In this document: positions 9,841 to 23,204 of the stretch, piece after piece | Position numbering within the stretch: the first letter of the stretch is position 1 | Layout: each line of letters begins with the position of its first letter | Assembly: GCF_040436345.1 (NCBI RefSeq) | Contig: NC_133236.1 | Span: 13,508,443 to 13,572,442 of the forward strand | Direction: 5' to 3' | Length of the DNA: 64,000 nt | Source of the DNA: Pagrus major | Lineage: Eukaryota > Chordata > Actinopteri > Spariformes > Sparidae | The notes under the pieces: model-generated | What the model was told of the DNA's origin: nothing | The model's database searches: none | The model's input: the letters and a program-made list of their open reading frames with translations, nothing else | Made by a program: the position numbers and the translations under genes

Positions 9841-12660
9841 CAGCTTGTTAGTTAGCGAACATTATCTTTAATATAAAGTCATGTTTCTTGCCACCTGGCG
9901 CAAGAATCACTCTCCTTTGGCTCTGTTTTTGGTCTCCACCAACTCCTAAACAGGATGTATCTGGCTCTTTAGCTGCTAAGTGCACCACTGTGTTCACCAG
10001 CTAATCTTTAATGCTGTCTGTCATTTGATGCTAGGCAGTCAGTGTCAAAATGGCGGCTCTCCTCTTTTCTTTGTATTAATTATTTAAGATGATCAAATGC
10101 ACAATGGACCTTTCTGCACTTCACTGTTCGTTCTAACCATTATGAATGGAATTAAAAGTAAATATATAAGCTGTCCGCTCGTGTGACGGAGATAATAAAA
10201 TGCAGCAGACTGCAGACTGTAACAAAACAGCGGACATATGATGCAGCTGTCCTCACAGACATCTTATTTGGCTAAATGTCTGTCACCTCGACTCCTCTCT
10301 CCTCGTGTCTCTTCCTGTAGGAAAGTAATCGAGGATGTGCAAACTGAGAAACGAGAAGAGGGGTGGGTTTATCAGAGCAGAAAACAGCTGCCCGCTGCTG
10401 CTAGAATACCGATGAGAGCTCGGAGACTGAACCAAAACAGTGCACTTGCTACTTACTAGTGAACTTTAGTCATATAGTTGAAGCTCAGTTGAGGCTAAAT
10501 GGTGAGCAAAGAGTGAAGCTGACCTGTCTGATCTGTACGTCTCCAGCATGTCGTGAAAAAACAAAATAAATCTTATGCAACTTGTTTTTTCAGATTTGAA
10601 AGCACTTGGTCATCCTCTGCTCGCCCACCACCCCCTGTTCCTATGGTAACAAGCAAAGTATGCACAGCATGTTGGTTTTGCATCATATTTGGTTTAAAAG
10701 TGTCCAGTCAACACGAAAAAATTCCTAACTTTGGGATTAATTTCTTCTTTTCTTCATGTTTTGGACACATTTTACAAAAAAAGGAATTCAGACAAGGTTG
10801 GTATCTTTGGTAAAGCAGCTTTTACTCAGCACAAACAATCTAAAGAGGTTCTGGTGTCCGTTTTCATCAGATTAAATTGAATGTACTGATGGTGTAACCT
10901 CTCTTAATCTGTCTACTTCAGTAGAAAAACTGAACAAAATGTCCCCAACTGTTCCAGGCCCAGCAGGCACCTGGGAGTTTAAAAAAAAGAAAAAAAATGT
11001 CCCACTTTCTCGTTTCTCTATATGAGCTCACGTGTTTATGAGTTTAACATGAACAAGAGCAGCAAACTGCAGACGCCTACACAATGAGGTCATTATTCAT
11101 CTGACAATAAAGCCCTCGCTCGCTTAATTACAGCACGCCAGTTACTGTGAGGTTTGTAAACAGGGACTGACTGCCTCCATTTTTTAACAAGAACAAAACA
11201 GAGTGAGTAAGTCTTGACGTGCAGCGAGGGGAAAGAATGAGCATCACGTAGAGCCAGAGAGAGTTAAACAAATAAAAAGGAAAAGAAAAGTCATTTTGTG
11301 AGACCATTTGCTGAACAGCAGCTGCAGGGATCCAAGTTACACAACTGAAAGAATGCAAACTGACCAGCCGTCCTCCGGTCCAGATGTTGCCTGTGAGGCC
11401 TTCCAGAAAGTTCAGTTTCAGTTTGACGGAGGGAAATGTGACATGTTTTGTTTGACAGGCTACGCTGTTATTGTGTTGTTATCATTACATTTTATGCCAT
11501 GTCATGATCTTTTCTTACATTTTTCTTTTCAAGTCACTGTTTTGATCCCTTCCAACTTGACCTGACAGAAAATGAATGACCACTCGGGGCACTACATCAC
11601 ACACAGCTCCAACTATCAGTGATTTTGGTGACACTGGATCATATTTTATGGAGAAAATGTTCTCTGTTTGTTTCCCTCTGATGTCCTTCTGCTGCTCTGC
11701 CTCAACTTTCTGTGATTTACAGAGTTTCCTGAAAGCAACCTGTAACTGCTGCATAGCGTAGCTGTAAATTAGCTCTGCTGGCCTGGTCGACTCTGCATAG
11801 AATCGGCCTTAACAGTTATTTCGTATGTCATGATAGAGGTGAAGAAACCGAGGAGCACTTTGATGGAAAAAGGGAGAGAGAAAGAGAGACAGTCACTGAA
11901 CAAGAGGCAAGAAACAAGAGTCTCAGACCGGCTTTTAGTCGTTGGAGACGGCTTTGCTCAATAAAAGACTGCACGAAGCAAAGCTGGACTGGTTGCCGTT
12001 CAATAGTAAGTAATCTTAGCGGGCTTGCTAAGTTTTATGTCTTGTGTCATTTGGCTGCGTTGGCAAAGTAGTCACCTTGCTAGTTTTTAAACTGAAGCTG
12101 AGTCAGTCCAGTTTGAGAGGGTTAGCTGGCAGCATGTTCTGGCCCGGTGTTATTGTCTCTGGCTCTTGGTTGTGCATACATGTTTACTGCAAGACACAAG
12201 TTTTCCAAACATAACATTATTATGATGTCCTGAGTTTTGTCTTTAGTTAGCATGTAACGTTACATTACGTCTGAAAAATTGTTACAGAACTGAGGGATTT
12301 GTGCTCACGACAGCTGTGCTGCACTCGGACACGGTAGGGGGCGCAAAATTGCAAAAAAATACAAACTGCTACGTAATGTTGCTTTAAAGACTCGTGACTT
12401 GACTTCACTTGAGACATGATGACTCAGGTGACTTGTGTTCATCTTATATTTTCACTTTTTTAATAAGACAGGTACTAATACTTTGTCTTTCCTCTTTACA
12501 AAGACCTGATACTGCAGTATTTTTTTCGAGAAATAATGAAAAAACATGACCTGGGACTTGCTTTAGAGTTATTCCAAATGATTTGAATCACATGTCTATT
12601 ACACATGCTGCACATAGAGTATATGATATGTAATGCTTTATACTTTCACATGAAGCTGAA
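9840..12660. other. clu intron 1, middle part, no gene seen
   Basis: No exon with a recognisable product was found. Short open frames have no family features and lack paired splice sites. Confidence 0.4.
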
Positions 12661-12663
12661 TCC

Positions 12664-12912
12664 ATTTTTCAGTTAATTGCTGAATTAATCAAAAGAAAAT
12701 GAAGTGGCAACTTATCATTTCAGTAATTTTCAAGCAAAAAAAAGCCAAAACTTCACTGGTTCCAGCCTCCATTCTGTTTGTAAATGTGACCATTTCCTGT
12801 TTTCTTAGTGTTTTGTGATAATAAATTGAATATCTTTGGAAAAAAGAAGCAATTAGAAGACGTCCCCTTGGGATCAGGGTGACTGTGACGGACATTTTAC
12901 ACTGACACCTGA
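12664..12912. repeat. Interspersed repeat shared with 62.7 kb
   Basis: It contains TTTTCAAGCAAAAAAAAGCC, TTGAATATCTTTGG and GAAGACGTCCCCTTGGG in the order typical of a widespread teleost repeat. A second, better ended copy lies at 62.70-62.93 kb and finishes TTAGTTGCAGCCCTAG. It is non-coding. Confidence 0.6.
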
Positions 12913-12954
12913 CTTTTTATACAGCAAACAATTATAAAATGAATCATGATTTGC

Positions 12955-13110
12955 ACAATTTAATGATATTGTCTGATCCGCTGTAATATATGCCTGTATA
13001 TAGCTTTGTAACTTTAATCTAAAAAGTTCTTTATCAGTTTCTATCTGTATCTGTGCTGCTGTAACATCCCATCCTGGGATCGGTAAAGTCTTATCCTATC
13101 ATATGTTTAT
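12955..13110 (+). repeat. L2-like LINE 3' tail
   Basis: It reads CTGTAACATCCCATCCTGGG then ATCGGTAAAGTCTTATCC, the degraded form of the tail usually written as 'ctggggatcaataaagtatctatc' in L2/Rex-type fish LINEs. Only the tail is present. Confidence 0.4.
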
Positions 13111-13829
13111 GAGCTGTCATGTCTCAAATATCTGTACTAACATTTGTACATCAGTTGATAACTGCAAGTTGATTTATTCTCCATCAGTTAGAAGCTCAAA
13201 ACTGCACAAAAGACTTCCCCAGTGCCAGAATAAGAAGGAACAATGAACTAATCTGGATCATCTGGGCTGCAACAAATGGGACACTGGCCTCATTTCAGCC
13301 TCATTTTAAGTGTTTGGGGATTTCTGCACCCAAAGGATTCACTTGTCATAGGATTATGTAGAAATTAAGGTCACTCATTTGCATGCATTCCTTCACTTGT
13401 ATCACCAAATTGCATGTTTATAACTCTATTTTGCAGTTACCGTTGCTTGAGTTTACAGCCTGAGGTGTAACCAAGCACAGGATGACATCATCTACCCTTA
13501 ATCCAGTTGTTTTGATCCAAAGATGGAGGTCACACCCATGAGTAAGCAATACAAACAGCAGTCACCTAGTCAGCCTGCATGAAGAAAAACAACTGAAGGG
13601 ACCAAAATAAAATAGAAAATACAAAAATCAAGACATATTTTGCAGCCGAATTTAAGTTAAAAATGTTTATCTGGCATTTCATGAGCCAGACCTGGAAAAT
13701 GCACCCAATGTGTTGCACTCTTTTCAATTTATCATAATAACACAGTGTTTCCAGATAGACCATTGTCCTCTGAGCATCTCCGAGCTGCACACTCTCAGAT
13801 TTAAACAAAATAAAAGCCCTCTGACTCAC

Positions 13830-13867
13830 CTGTGTTTGTTTCCTGAGACTCCAGACCGTCTGAAGCT
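13830..13867 (-). other. clu: Likely noncoding first exon of clu
   Basis: A short exon is predicted between a TATA box and a strong donor: ...AAACAAACACAG|GTGAGTCAG, with the donor at 13829. It would splice to the acceptor at 8608, making intron 1 about 5.2 kb. Human CLU also starts with an untranslated exon. The start at about 13867 is inferred from TATA spacing. No other minus-strand gene nearby could use this exon. Confidence 0.55.
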
Positions 13868-13889
13868 GCTCCAGTCTCTCTGCTGCTCG

Positions 13890-13934
13890 TATTTATAGCA
13901 GAGGATAACGGGGACGGTGCAGGCATGTGATTCA
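13890..13934 (-). promoter_or_regulatory. clu: Probable clu core promoter: TATA box and AP-1-like site
   Basis: On the minus strand TATAAATA occupies 13897-13890, about 30 nt before the inferred start. An AP-1-like TGAATCA lies at 13934-13928, roughly 60-70 nt upstream of the start. Mammalian CLU promoters are TATA-driven with a proximal AP-1 site, so the arrangement is as expected. Whether the fish site works is untested. Confidence 0.5.
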
Positions 13935-13939
13935 CTGAG

Positions 13940-15520
13940 CAAGCATGCTGCCCGCTGCTGCTACTGTCCAGCCACAGCAAAGCAGAGAACAACTTCCGGT
14001 AGCACCCTTCAAAATAAATCCTCAACGTTTCTTTAACAGAAAAATTACATAAATAGGGGAAAACATCAGTTTTAACGATTAAAAAGAAGATTGTCAAGTC
14101 ATTTTTAAATGCCACAAAACTTGTAGCAACGTTCAAGAAAATCTACATCTGTGTAACTACATAAACTTTGCTTGGCTTTGAGCAGTTGTTACTCCTGAGA
14201 CCTGATACTGTAGAGGTCCAGCAGGAGGCCTGTGATGTCCTTCAGTCTCTAGAAGGAGTTCATGTCCACAGATGTCAGGGTGACCGCCCGGCTTGTAGAC
14301 ATCGAGTCTGTACTAACAAAATGTATCATTATCTTTCACCTCACATATAATCGTTACCTTTTCACCTTGCATACTGACATTATATTTTGACCATACTCCT
14401 TTGAATATGTGGAGTTATGATCTGATCTGAGCATGAACCTGAGTAAGTTACGGTCTGACATGGGGTTAGCAGTGACCTCAGGACTGTGAGATCTGTGTGG
14501 GCACAGAGTAAACACTCTGTTCTCAGGACACTTATCAGTTCAGCGTAGGCACTGAGATAATCATAGTGTACTACAAACTGTGACTTTCTCTGTAGCTCTT
14601 CATCAGACTTGCAAGGGGAAATAAGGATTTCCACCACAGAGTCCTGTGACAGAAGATTTCTTGGGTTTTACAGCTACTTAATCTACTTGTCTCTTGTTTA
14701 TATCAGAGCATTAAGAGTCGAACAATATCTGCTGACTCCACGTGATGGTTCTTGGACGGTAACTGTGAAGACATCATAAGCAGTGCCAGTGTGTAATTTA
14801 ATTCTTTATATAATGCATGATTTGCCCTGTTGACACATTTTTGCAAAAATAGCACAAAAAAAAGAAAGAAATTGTTCTCTTGTTACATATTTTATATTAT
14901 TCTGCCGTGATAGGTTCAATAAAATACTGTCTTGGCCTTCAAAATTTTCTCTGTCATTAGGAAACATATTATTTTCACTCCCCTAATTCTATTATATTAC
15001 ATGTTGTAATTTATTTGTTTTACTCGAGGATAAAAGAAAAAAAAAAACAACCTTTGCGCTTTTATTTTGAAATCCGACTGTGTTTTCCTGTCCCTCACTC
15101 CTCCTCACTTGACGCTTGTCTGAGGACTTTTCCAGAAGTTTAGTAATTTATTGGCAGCAGCATCAGAGCTGCTGAGCTGAAAGACAAACATTTGATTCAT
15201 CCCGAGCGTGACTCAACACTCACGACTTCACCCAAAAACATTATTCACAAATAAAAGTATAGAAAAATATGAGCAACATTTAGAGAACTGATAATAACAC
15301 ATGTCCTACACTGATAGCACGTTTTAAGCAAAGCCAAATAGTAATAATACCTCAGTTTACCTTTCTAATGCCACAGTCTGCATTTGTTTGTGGGTGTTTT
15401 ATTTGATTTCCTTGCCGTATACAATGAAATATAAAACTTAATGACAGTATTTTAATTTCAATACTTTAATGAACCCATTTTGCAATGTGCCTGGCAACTT
15501 AATCATACCTTCAGGTATTG
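13940..15520. other. Intergenic DNA upstream of clu, no gene seen
   Basis: The span is AT-rich with short open frames lacking any family signature. No RNA gene was recognised. Confidence 0.4.
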
Positions 15521-15521
15521 T

Positions 15522-15857
15522 TTAAAGGTGCACTACGTAGTTTTAGGGAAGACATTTTAATCAGAAGAGAAAAATCTTCATTGGCTGATTATTTATGCAT
15601 AAACAAACTAATTAAACAAACTCTCTTTGTTTTCATGACTGAATAAATTGAATAAACAAACTGACCTTAAAGGACAACACAGTTTCTTACTGTTTTACTT
15701 TGTTTATATGTGGCAGACCCCGCCTTATTTTCCTCTGAGAACAGCTTGTTTATTCAGTTAAAAAAATAAATATTTCTGAGTTTGTTTTATTACCTCATTA
15801 ATATTGTAAATATTACAATTCTGACTTTGAATTTCTTCTCAAAAAAACTAAATCGTT
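15522..15857. mobile_element. MITE copy 1, 3' end lost
   Basis: It starts TTAAAGGTGCACTACGTAG and runs parallel to the copy at 16.49-16.88 kb (shared words AATCAGAAGAGAAAAATCTT and CTCTCTTTGTTTTCATGAC). The right terminal inverted repeat is not recognisable. It is non-autonomous. Confidence 0.65.
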
Positions 15858-16487
15858 CTCCCATAATCTCCTGTGTATTCATACTTGTACTATATGTGTC
15901 ATTAAATGTCCCTCTTAAGTTTTTAAGAGATAATATGATATGTTTGTGTGACAACCAGCCATGCATTAAACCACTACTCTGTAACTGGGGCACCTAAACA
16001 CAGTGCAACCATCTTTAATGCTGTTGATTACATGTGCTTTTCCCTTTTTTACACGTCAGATTGTTTGGTGAGAAAATTACTGAACTAATGTTTAAGGAGT
16101 CATTATGTAATTTATAACTTTCTTCTTTTTTTTTTTAAGAAAATGAACAACAAGAGTCTGTTTTTCTTCTTCTTAATTCTGGAGATAAATGTTTTTCACA
16201 GATCGGTGATGTGATGCAGAGTTGTGTCCAAGCACCTCAGAAGTCCCTGAGGTCAGACCTGTGGTCAGACGTTCAGACTGTTTTGATTGAAATTCAGCCT
16301 GAGCTAACATTTACTGTAACTTTCCGTTAGTTTGAGGAGGCGTTTGGGAATTTAAAACAGCAAAAGGAGGAGGAGCACAAAAGGGTTAAGACATGGGCGT
16401 ACACAGACACACAAACACACAATGGAGTTTTTAAAAAATTAGGGAGAACAGGATCAAGCGCCTGTTAAAGAGAATACTGATAATACT

Positions 16488-16880
16488 TTAAAGGTGCATT
16501 ATGTAGTTTTGGGAATTACATTTTAATCAGAAGAGAAAGATCTTCACTGACTGATTATTTTATTCCTAAAAAAACTAAATAAACAAACTCTCTTTGTTTT
16601 CATGACTGAATAAACTAAATAAACAAACTGACCTTAAAGGACAACACAATTTCATACTGTTTACTTTGTTTATATATGGCGGACCCTGCCACTTTTCTAG
16701 GGAACAGTGTTCTGGGACCTTATTTTCTTCTGAGAACTGCTTGTTTATTCAGTTATGGAGAAAAATAAATATTTCTGAGTTTGTATCCGTACCTCATTAT
16801 TATTAAATAGTTTAGTAGTAAATATAGTAAATATTAAGAAGTTTGAATTTATTCTCCAAAACTACATTTTGCCCCTTTAA
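16488..16880. mobile_element. MITE copy 2, both terminal inverted repeats present
   Basis: The left end is TTAAAGGTGCATTATGTAG and the right end is the complement of TTAAAGGGGCAAAATGTAG, about 26 bp of inverted repeat. The element is about 390 bp. TTAA at both ends could be a target site, which would fit piggyBac, but this is not proven. No coding sequence. Confidence 0.7.
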
Positions 16881-16974
16881 GCATCTTTAAACAAAACTGT
16901 GATCCTTCAATGCTAAAAAAAAAAAAACAGTAAGTGAGGAATGTGTCATCTCAGGGGATGGATGTTCCAGTAAA

Positions 16975-17017
16975 TCACACACACGCGCGCACACGCATGC
17001 ACACACACACACACACA

Positions 17018-17053
<36 letters not shown>
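16975..17053. repeat. (CA)n microsatellite
   Basis: About 75 bp of mostly CA dinucleotides, interrupted by CG and TA steps near the start. The cysteine/valine-rich open frame across it is an artefact. Confidence 0.9.
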
Positions 17054-17055
<2 letters not shown>

Positions 17056-18369
17056 TTCCTGAGCTCTGTGTCAGCATCACTCTTCTCTCTGCAGAGTTGT
17101 GATTTGCTATGTTGTGGTTCACCAGCAGATGTTTGCACTGTAAACTTGTGATATTTGTTATATCACAGCTTCTCTCATTTGCTCAGATGCATTTCCTCAG
17201 ACTCTAACTCAGATCTTAGAATAAACGCTTTCTCATAACACTACACCACCTGTGCAAAACACCCAAAATGTTAACCGCATGCAACAAAACGCACAAAGTC
17301 AGTCATTATTTCCAACAAACTCAACAAATGCGAAGCACCCTCTGATCATTAATCACTGGTTGGTGATGATCTTTCACCTCCATGTGGAAGAAAGTTCTTT
17401 GAATCAGACTGAGGAGGTGGGAGGAACTCTATCAGCATCTGATGACATCATCCTAAATTATCATGAATTTTTGCAAGTCAGGCCTCGCCACTACCCTCTC
17501 AGAAAGCTTTGGAGAAGAGCCTCTCAGTGCAAGCCTCCAAATGCGACACTAGGTGGCAGTAAACCCTTTGTTATACAGTAAATTCTCCTCATCCCAACAC
17601 CGGATGCTCACACTGGACCTGCCTGTTCTGGCCCAGTATTTCTAAAATGTTTGAAAAAGGATTAAGTCCAAATATAACCGACTGACAGTTTTCTTTCTGT
17701 GGTATTCTGCTCTTGTCATTCTCAGTTTAGCTGCCTTAGATCTTTATCAAATATTTAAAAATGTATATCTAAATATCTTACAGCATCTCATGCTGCTTGT
17801 ATAAGTATAAGAGAATGCAAGACTATCATTAAATGTGTTTAGGGGCATGAAGAGAGTTAAAGAGGTGTAGAGGTGAGGTCTGGTCAGGGGGGAGCAGCGA
17901 GAAGCACTACAACAAAATTAAAATCTTGTTTTTTGACTTGAAGGTCTTTTGATGAATGCCTAATGCTTAAAAATAACAACATTACAAGTCATTTATATTA
18001 AATGAATTCCAGAAAGCAGTGTTCTGGTGATCTGAAGGTCAAAATATGTTTAAAAAAACAGCTTTAATTTGGTTTTAAACTGATTTTTTTTCAAGTCAAC
18101 AAGCAAATAATCCGAGAAAGACAGATGCAAATTAAGATTAACAAATGTAGGTGCTGGTTGTATAATTTAATATATCAGTATGAAATCAATTTGTATATCA
18201 GATTCACCAAAGTCACACAATAACACAAACAAACCAACAGATCAAGGTAGTCCTGTGTTCTGCAAGGTAAAAAGACTGTTTGTCAATGGACTCTGGTGGC
18301 TTTGGAGACAGCGATATCATGGCTTCAGTCCCCTTTCGGAAAGGGCTGCCCGACAGAAAGGACTGACTA

Positions 18370-18545
18370 AGTATCTTATACAACCCCACTTCAGAAAACC
18401 CAAACTACCCCTCTAAACTCCTGAAGTGTGCAGACAACACACTGGTCTCCCAACAGTACCGGGTCTGCTGTTGAAATCTTCAGGTTTTTGTGATCCACAA
18501 TCATCCAGGGCCAGCTCAGGAAGTTCAACCTGCCTCGAGAGCTTC
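18370..18545 (+). repeat. MITE terminus plus L2-like reverse-transcriptase relic
   Basis: 18370-18412 (CTTATACAACCCCACTTCAG) matches the terminal repeat of the element at 37.45 kb. Just after it, the plus strand reads LLKCADNTLVSQQ (compare the ADDT motif of LINE reverse transcriptases) and later RKFNLPRELLIRIY, resembling the C-terminal part of L2-type ORF2. Both are short and degenerate. Confidence 0.4.
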
Positions 18546-18549
18546 TGAT

Positions 18550-19366
18550 CCGTATCTATCTTCCTGAAAAATTGACAGCAATGAACAAACAGAGTAAATT
18601 CCTCAGATCACTGCACAGACTGGGCTCAGTAAAGCCGGTTCTGTAAAAAATTCTTGTGAAATTCCAGCCGGTCGTGTCACAGCATCTCTCATATAACGAC
18701 AGCTGTTGGCTTCAGTTGATTTATTCTATTAAACAAACTCTGCATGGAGATGTGACAGCGCTTAAATCACATGGATCGTGTGGAGAGGAGTGACACCGGG
18801 CAGATATTCTCCTGCCTTCAGAGCCAGATGTTCATTTTTATAGTGTTCCTGTCATTGGTTCCTCTTTATCCTTCCTTTCTATTTCTGGAGACTTATTTAT
18901 TTCATAAGTACTCCAGACGGAGCTTCATCAAACCAAGATGTATGTTGTTGCAAAAGATCACATTGCTATGAGATGACAGTACTGAATATTGGAGACTTAG
19001 AGCATCTTGCAGTGTTTATCCTTTATTGTAATAAAGAATAAACAAGTGTAAGTCACGTAAGACGCACACTCACAACACTAAACACACTGAGAGATGCTAT
19101 TTATCATATAAATGACATACAATAAGAACTTTCATTTGCCATTATTATGTTAGAGTTACTGATATCCAATGTGATTACCAATATGTTTCTAAAAAACACT
19201 TCTGGACAACACATCTGCTGTTTATTTACAAATTTAGATGATTGTGCAAGACCCTCTACAAACTGTTTTTGGAACAAAGAGTCCCCATGTGTCTTCAACA
19301 TTATGGATAATTAAAGGGGGATTCCAGTATTTTTAAACTGTGCCATGTAAATGATTCATACTTACC
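18550..19366. other. Intergenic DNA, no gene seen
   Basis: Only short open frames without recognisable motifs are present. Confidence 0.4.
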
Positions 19367-19720
19367 AAAAGTTTTGGAATCAGTCCAGTAGATCACCTCA
19401 GCCAGCACCGCGACAATGTAATCCTTTGGGGCAACTGCGACCATCAAGGTTGCGTCCACTACAAGGGTTTATTTTAGCCCCTGACAGACCGAGGTTGTTA
19501 TTCTACATGTCTGATAACGATACAGAAATGATTCCCACAGATTTTCTATAACAGTCTTGTTCACGAAGTCTTGCTCTGCAATCTCACAAGGTGAGCTGTA
19601 AAGTTGTTGCTTCATGGGGGAACAAACCAACACTTTTAGTGGATGTAACTTAGTTGCCCCAAAGGATTAGGTTGGAGTCATTTCAGCTGAGGTGATCCTT
19701 TGGACTGACTCCAAAACTTG
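19367..19720. mobile_element. MITE with about 65-bp terminal inverted repeats
   Basis: The left end (GTTTTGGAATCAGTCC...GATCACCTCAGC...AATCCTTTGGGGCAACT) is mirrored on the right (AGTTGCCCCAAAGGATT...GCTGAGGTGATC...GGACTGACTCCAAAAC). The element is about 354 bp, with no coding capacity. Confidence 0.7.
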
Positions 19721-19724
19721 TAAA

Positions 19725-22700
19725 TATAAGGCCTAAGATCTAAGTCTACAGCTCTGGCTCTATCAGAGGTTACCACCCTTCGACTGCTGCGTCCTTTGTT
19801 TCAGTAGTTACCAGTATACGTATGTTTAAAAATGCTTGACGGCAGCAGCTTACATAAGTCAGATTTTCAACATCACTCAGGCCGACAGTGCACATGAGGG
19901 ACTGAAGTTTACTGGCCTGGAGGATTGCTCAGTGTTGACTGTTTACCAGTGGTAGATCCAGTGTGACTAAGCACATTATCTGCTGCGTGACACTTTGTGA
20001 ACTTGTGTTTTGCTTGTATGCGTGTGTCTCTCTGTGTGTGCTCGTGCAGATGGCTGTGAGGGCTCACTGTACTGCAGCGTGTGTGAATCATGTGCCAAGC
20101 TGCTCCACCTTTAAATTGGCCAACTAGTGAATTGAAACCATGTAGGCCTGCAGCCAGTCCTCAACCCGTGGCATGGATTTCAACATTTCAACACACGCAT
20201 GCCCGGAGAGAGCTGTGAGCGAGCTGCTCCGCTGGCCTCTAACACAAAACACAATTATCACGAGGTTTAATTGGTCCCTCTGGTGGTACTGAGCGACCCG
20301 TATCTGACAGGCCGCAGATGAACTTCAAACATTTGGAGGATTCTGGTATCAATTTAGGGGGAACTTTGTTCTGTGTGTGTGTTGGATGCGTGAGGAATGT
20401 ACGTGATCTGAAGTGATTAAGAAACTTCTGATCAAAGGCCGGCGGCTCAGCGATCAAAGAGTTTGGTCATTAAATCCCCGTTTATACAAACTGTAGCATC
20501 CATAAAGGAAAAGATGGAAGAGAGGGACGTGGATTCAAAGCAATGTGAAGTCATTCTTTAAAAGGACATTGTTCACTCTGTTTGGTATTTTGCATGAACG
20601 AAGTGTCGTGATAAGAGTATCTAAAGTTGTTGTCACTGCAAGGAATCTCCTTATTCTTGATTGGTTGACCACAATGAAGACCCATTAGGAGTTGGTCATG
20701 AGAGGTCTAATGATGTTTCCCAACATTTATACTTGAAACCTGGAGCGCAGCAGCACATTATCCTCTCGATAACTCAGTCCAGAACGATTATGATTTCACC
20801 ATTCATTTATTGTCTTCATCCCTCATTTCCTTTCTGCCACAGTATTTGCCTGAGGAAGACGTGTTGCCAGGTTGTGAGAAACCACTTTGCCTCCTCCACC
20901 ATACTGAGGTCATGGCCCTTTATGACTTATTTACTTTCGAAATAAGACATTCAATCGAACTGTTAGTCATTAAATGGAGATCTTGGTTTGATAATCCGTC
21001 AAATTTGTATTCGTGAACGTCATAAATTGTGACTGAAGCAGCCAAATAAATGTTTCCAAACCTCGCACGCCACAAGTCCTGTCTCCCTGTTGATGTCTCA
21101 TTACCGATTTATTTACGATTAATATCAAAACCAGGATGTCGTGACATATTTAGTACCTTTGGAAACTTTTCCCTCTCGATGAGAATGCAAAATTAAGCTT
21201 GGCTGCACATCATGATTCTGTAATGACTGACCCGCCGGATTTTAAGCATTATATAAGCTTCAGGAAAGACAGCATCACTTAAGTCCCTGAAAAATACACA
21301 GCAGCTGAGCGGCGTTTGTTGACGAGTATGAACATAACCCACTGAAAACCATAATAAACACCCATCGTCTGCAGTAAGTAACCATATTAAAGTGTCAACG
21401 TGAGTGCAGGAGAGAAAAAAACGAAGGCGCTGAAAAATCCACGGCCAGACAGCCACTGGAGCTGCCTCGTCAGCCGGACGGCCGGATGTGTGTGTTGGTG
21501 AGAGAATTACACCTGCTGTTAGTCTAACACACTGGTAGTCGAGGTTAGCTGGAGCAAGCTGAGCCGGTGCCAGATAGGGATTATAGCTTCAACATGTGTG
21601 TGTGTGTGTTAGGGAGAGTGTGTAGGTGTGTGTTCACAGAAACTATTTTTCCTGTCTCACAAGCCAAGGCCAAAGGAGATATTCAAGGTGCTCACTCCGC
21701 AACGTTATAACATTTGTTAGCAATTAGCCTCGGCCACAAAACTGACTTTCAACAAAACACATGGACCCTCCCTCCCTCCTGCTCCCTCGTCTTTTTTTTT
21801 TTCACCCTGTCCCTTTTCCAGTCCCTCCCTCGCTTTCCAGCTCCTTTGTTCCCCTCCCATCTCTCTCTCTCTCTCTCTCCTTCTCTACCTCTCTCTGTCT
21901 TTCTTACCACCCTTCTTCTTTCTCTTCATCCCCTCTTGCTCCATTTCCTCCCTCCCTCTCTAAAGTTGCACATGGTTTCTGTCTGAGGAAGGTTTAGTTT
22001 CCTCCGGCTCTGGATGGGAGAAGGGAGGATGCCAGAGAGCTGCAGGCAAACACACATGTTCAAAACTTTAATGGGAGCTATGACCAGTTTTCTTCAGGTT
22101 TGCAAGAATATTTGAAAAACAAGCTATAAATCAGTGCTGTGGGTTGCAGAAGTGCATTTTTTGCACATGTGGAATAACAATAATTGTTGTTCAATTCTGT
22201 GGAAGTTTGGGACTCTCGTCTTCCGTCCTGGAAATCTGGAAAATATGTCACAAATGAGTTCGATGGCACCTCAAAGGTAGATTGCTGACTACTTTTGCTG
22301 TTCCTGGACGCTCCCTTTGTGGGGAAAAAGGTGGAGAGGACTGCAACATCACGACCATCAAGTTGAGCATCAGCAAAGTAGACAACAAGTTGTTTATAAA
22401 GGATTCTTGAGCAAGGAATCATGAAAGGTAATTTACTTTATATCTTCCGTGTTATTTCTGAACACCTCCTGCTTTGTTGTCATGCAAAAAACTTTATGTA
22501 AACAGTATCTGGTTGTGTGAAAAAATGCATAAAAATGTAGACAGGAACAGTATCTGTCATTGTGGCATGCAGGCAAGCACCTGCACATGCAGCAGCGACC
22601 ACATATGCTTCTCATCTGCTGTGAAACTCGGCGGTGTGGATCCTGAGAAAGTGCCGGTTTGTTGTTCTTGGACGTGAGACTTTGATCAGTCAGCTTAAAA

Positions 22701-23200
22701 TGTCTATACGTGTGTGCGTGCACACCACAGCCCCGTTTCATAAAACATAAAATGTTCTCTAGCCCGGCCAATCTGCCTCAGATTGACTTAATATCCCCTT
22801 TAAAAGAGGGCGAGTGAAAACACAGCACATGAACTTGAGCTTTTTCACAACATGGCATGAAAGGAGAGCTGCCACTGGCTTTGAAGAGGGCAGAGGCTCG
22901 TACATGGTTCCCAGACGAACAGTATGAGGAGTGAAAGGCTGACAGAGATGTGAGGGAGAGGAGAGAGAGCAGGAAGGAATACCACATGTGGGCAAGCAGC
23001 TTGGAAATATGTTAGGAGGTGTTGACATATTCATTACCAACAGTAACTGGCATGTAATGGATTCATTCCTGTACATTATAGCTGAAATCAAAAAGCATTC
23101 TTTACTCTGTTTTGATCATGTTTTTAAAACTTGGAGGTGTCTCCTCTGTTGGATTTTGTTTTGATTTGTGGTGGTGTTATTTGATTTACTTTTACTTTAT
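19725..23200. other. Intergenic DNA with a polypyrimidine tract
   Basis: No gene is recognised. 21770-21965 is a CT-rich tract whose Ser/Leu/Pro-rich open frames are composition artefacts. A short (GT)n lies near 21597. Confidence 0.4.
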
Positions 23201-23204
23201 TACA

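Noticed and set aside
21714..21997. Ser/Leu/Pro-rich open frames
   Set aside because: They come from a CT-rich polypyrimidine tract.
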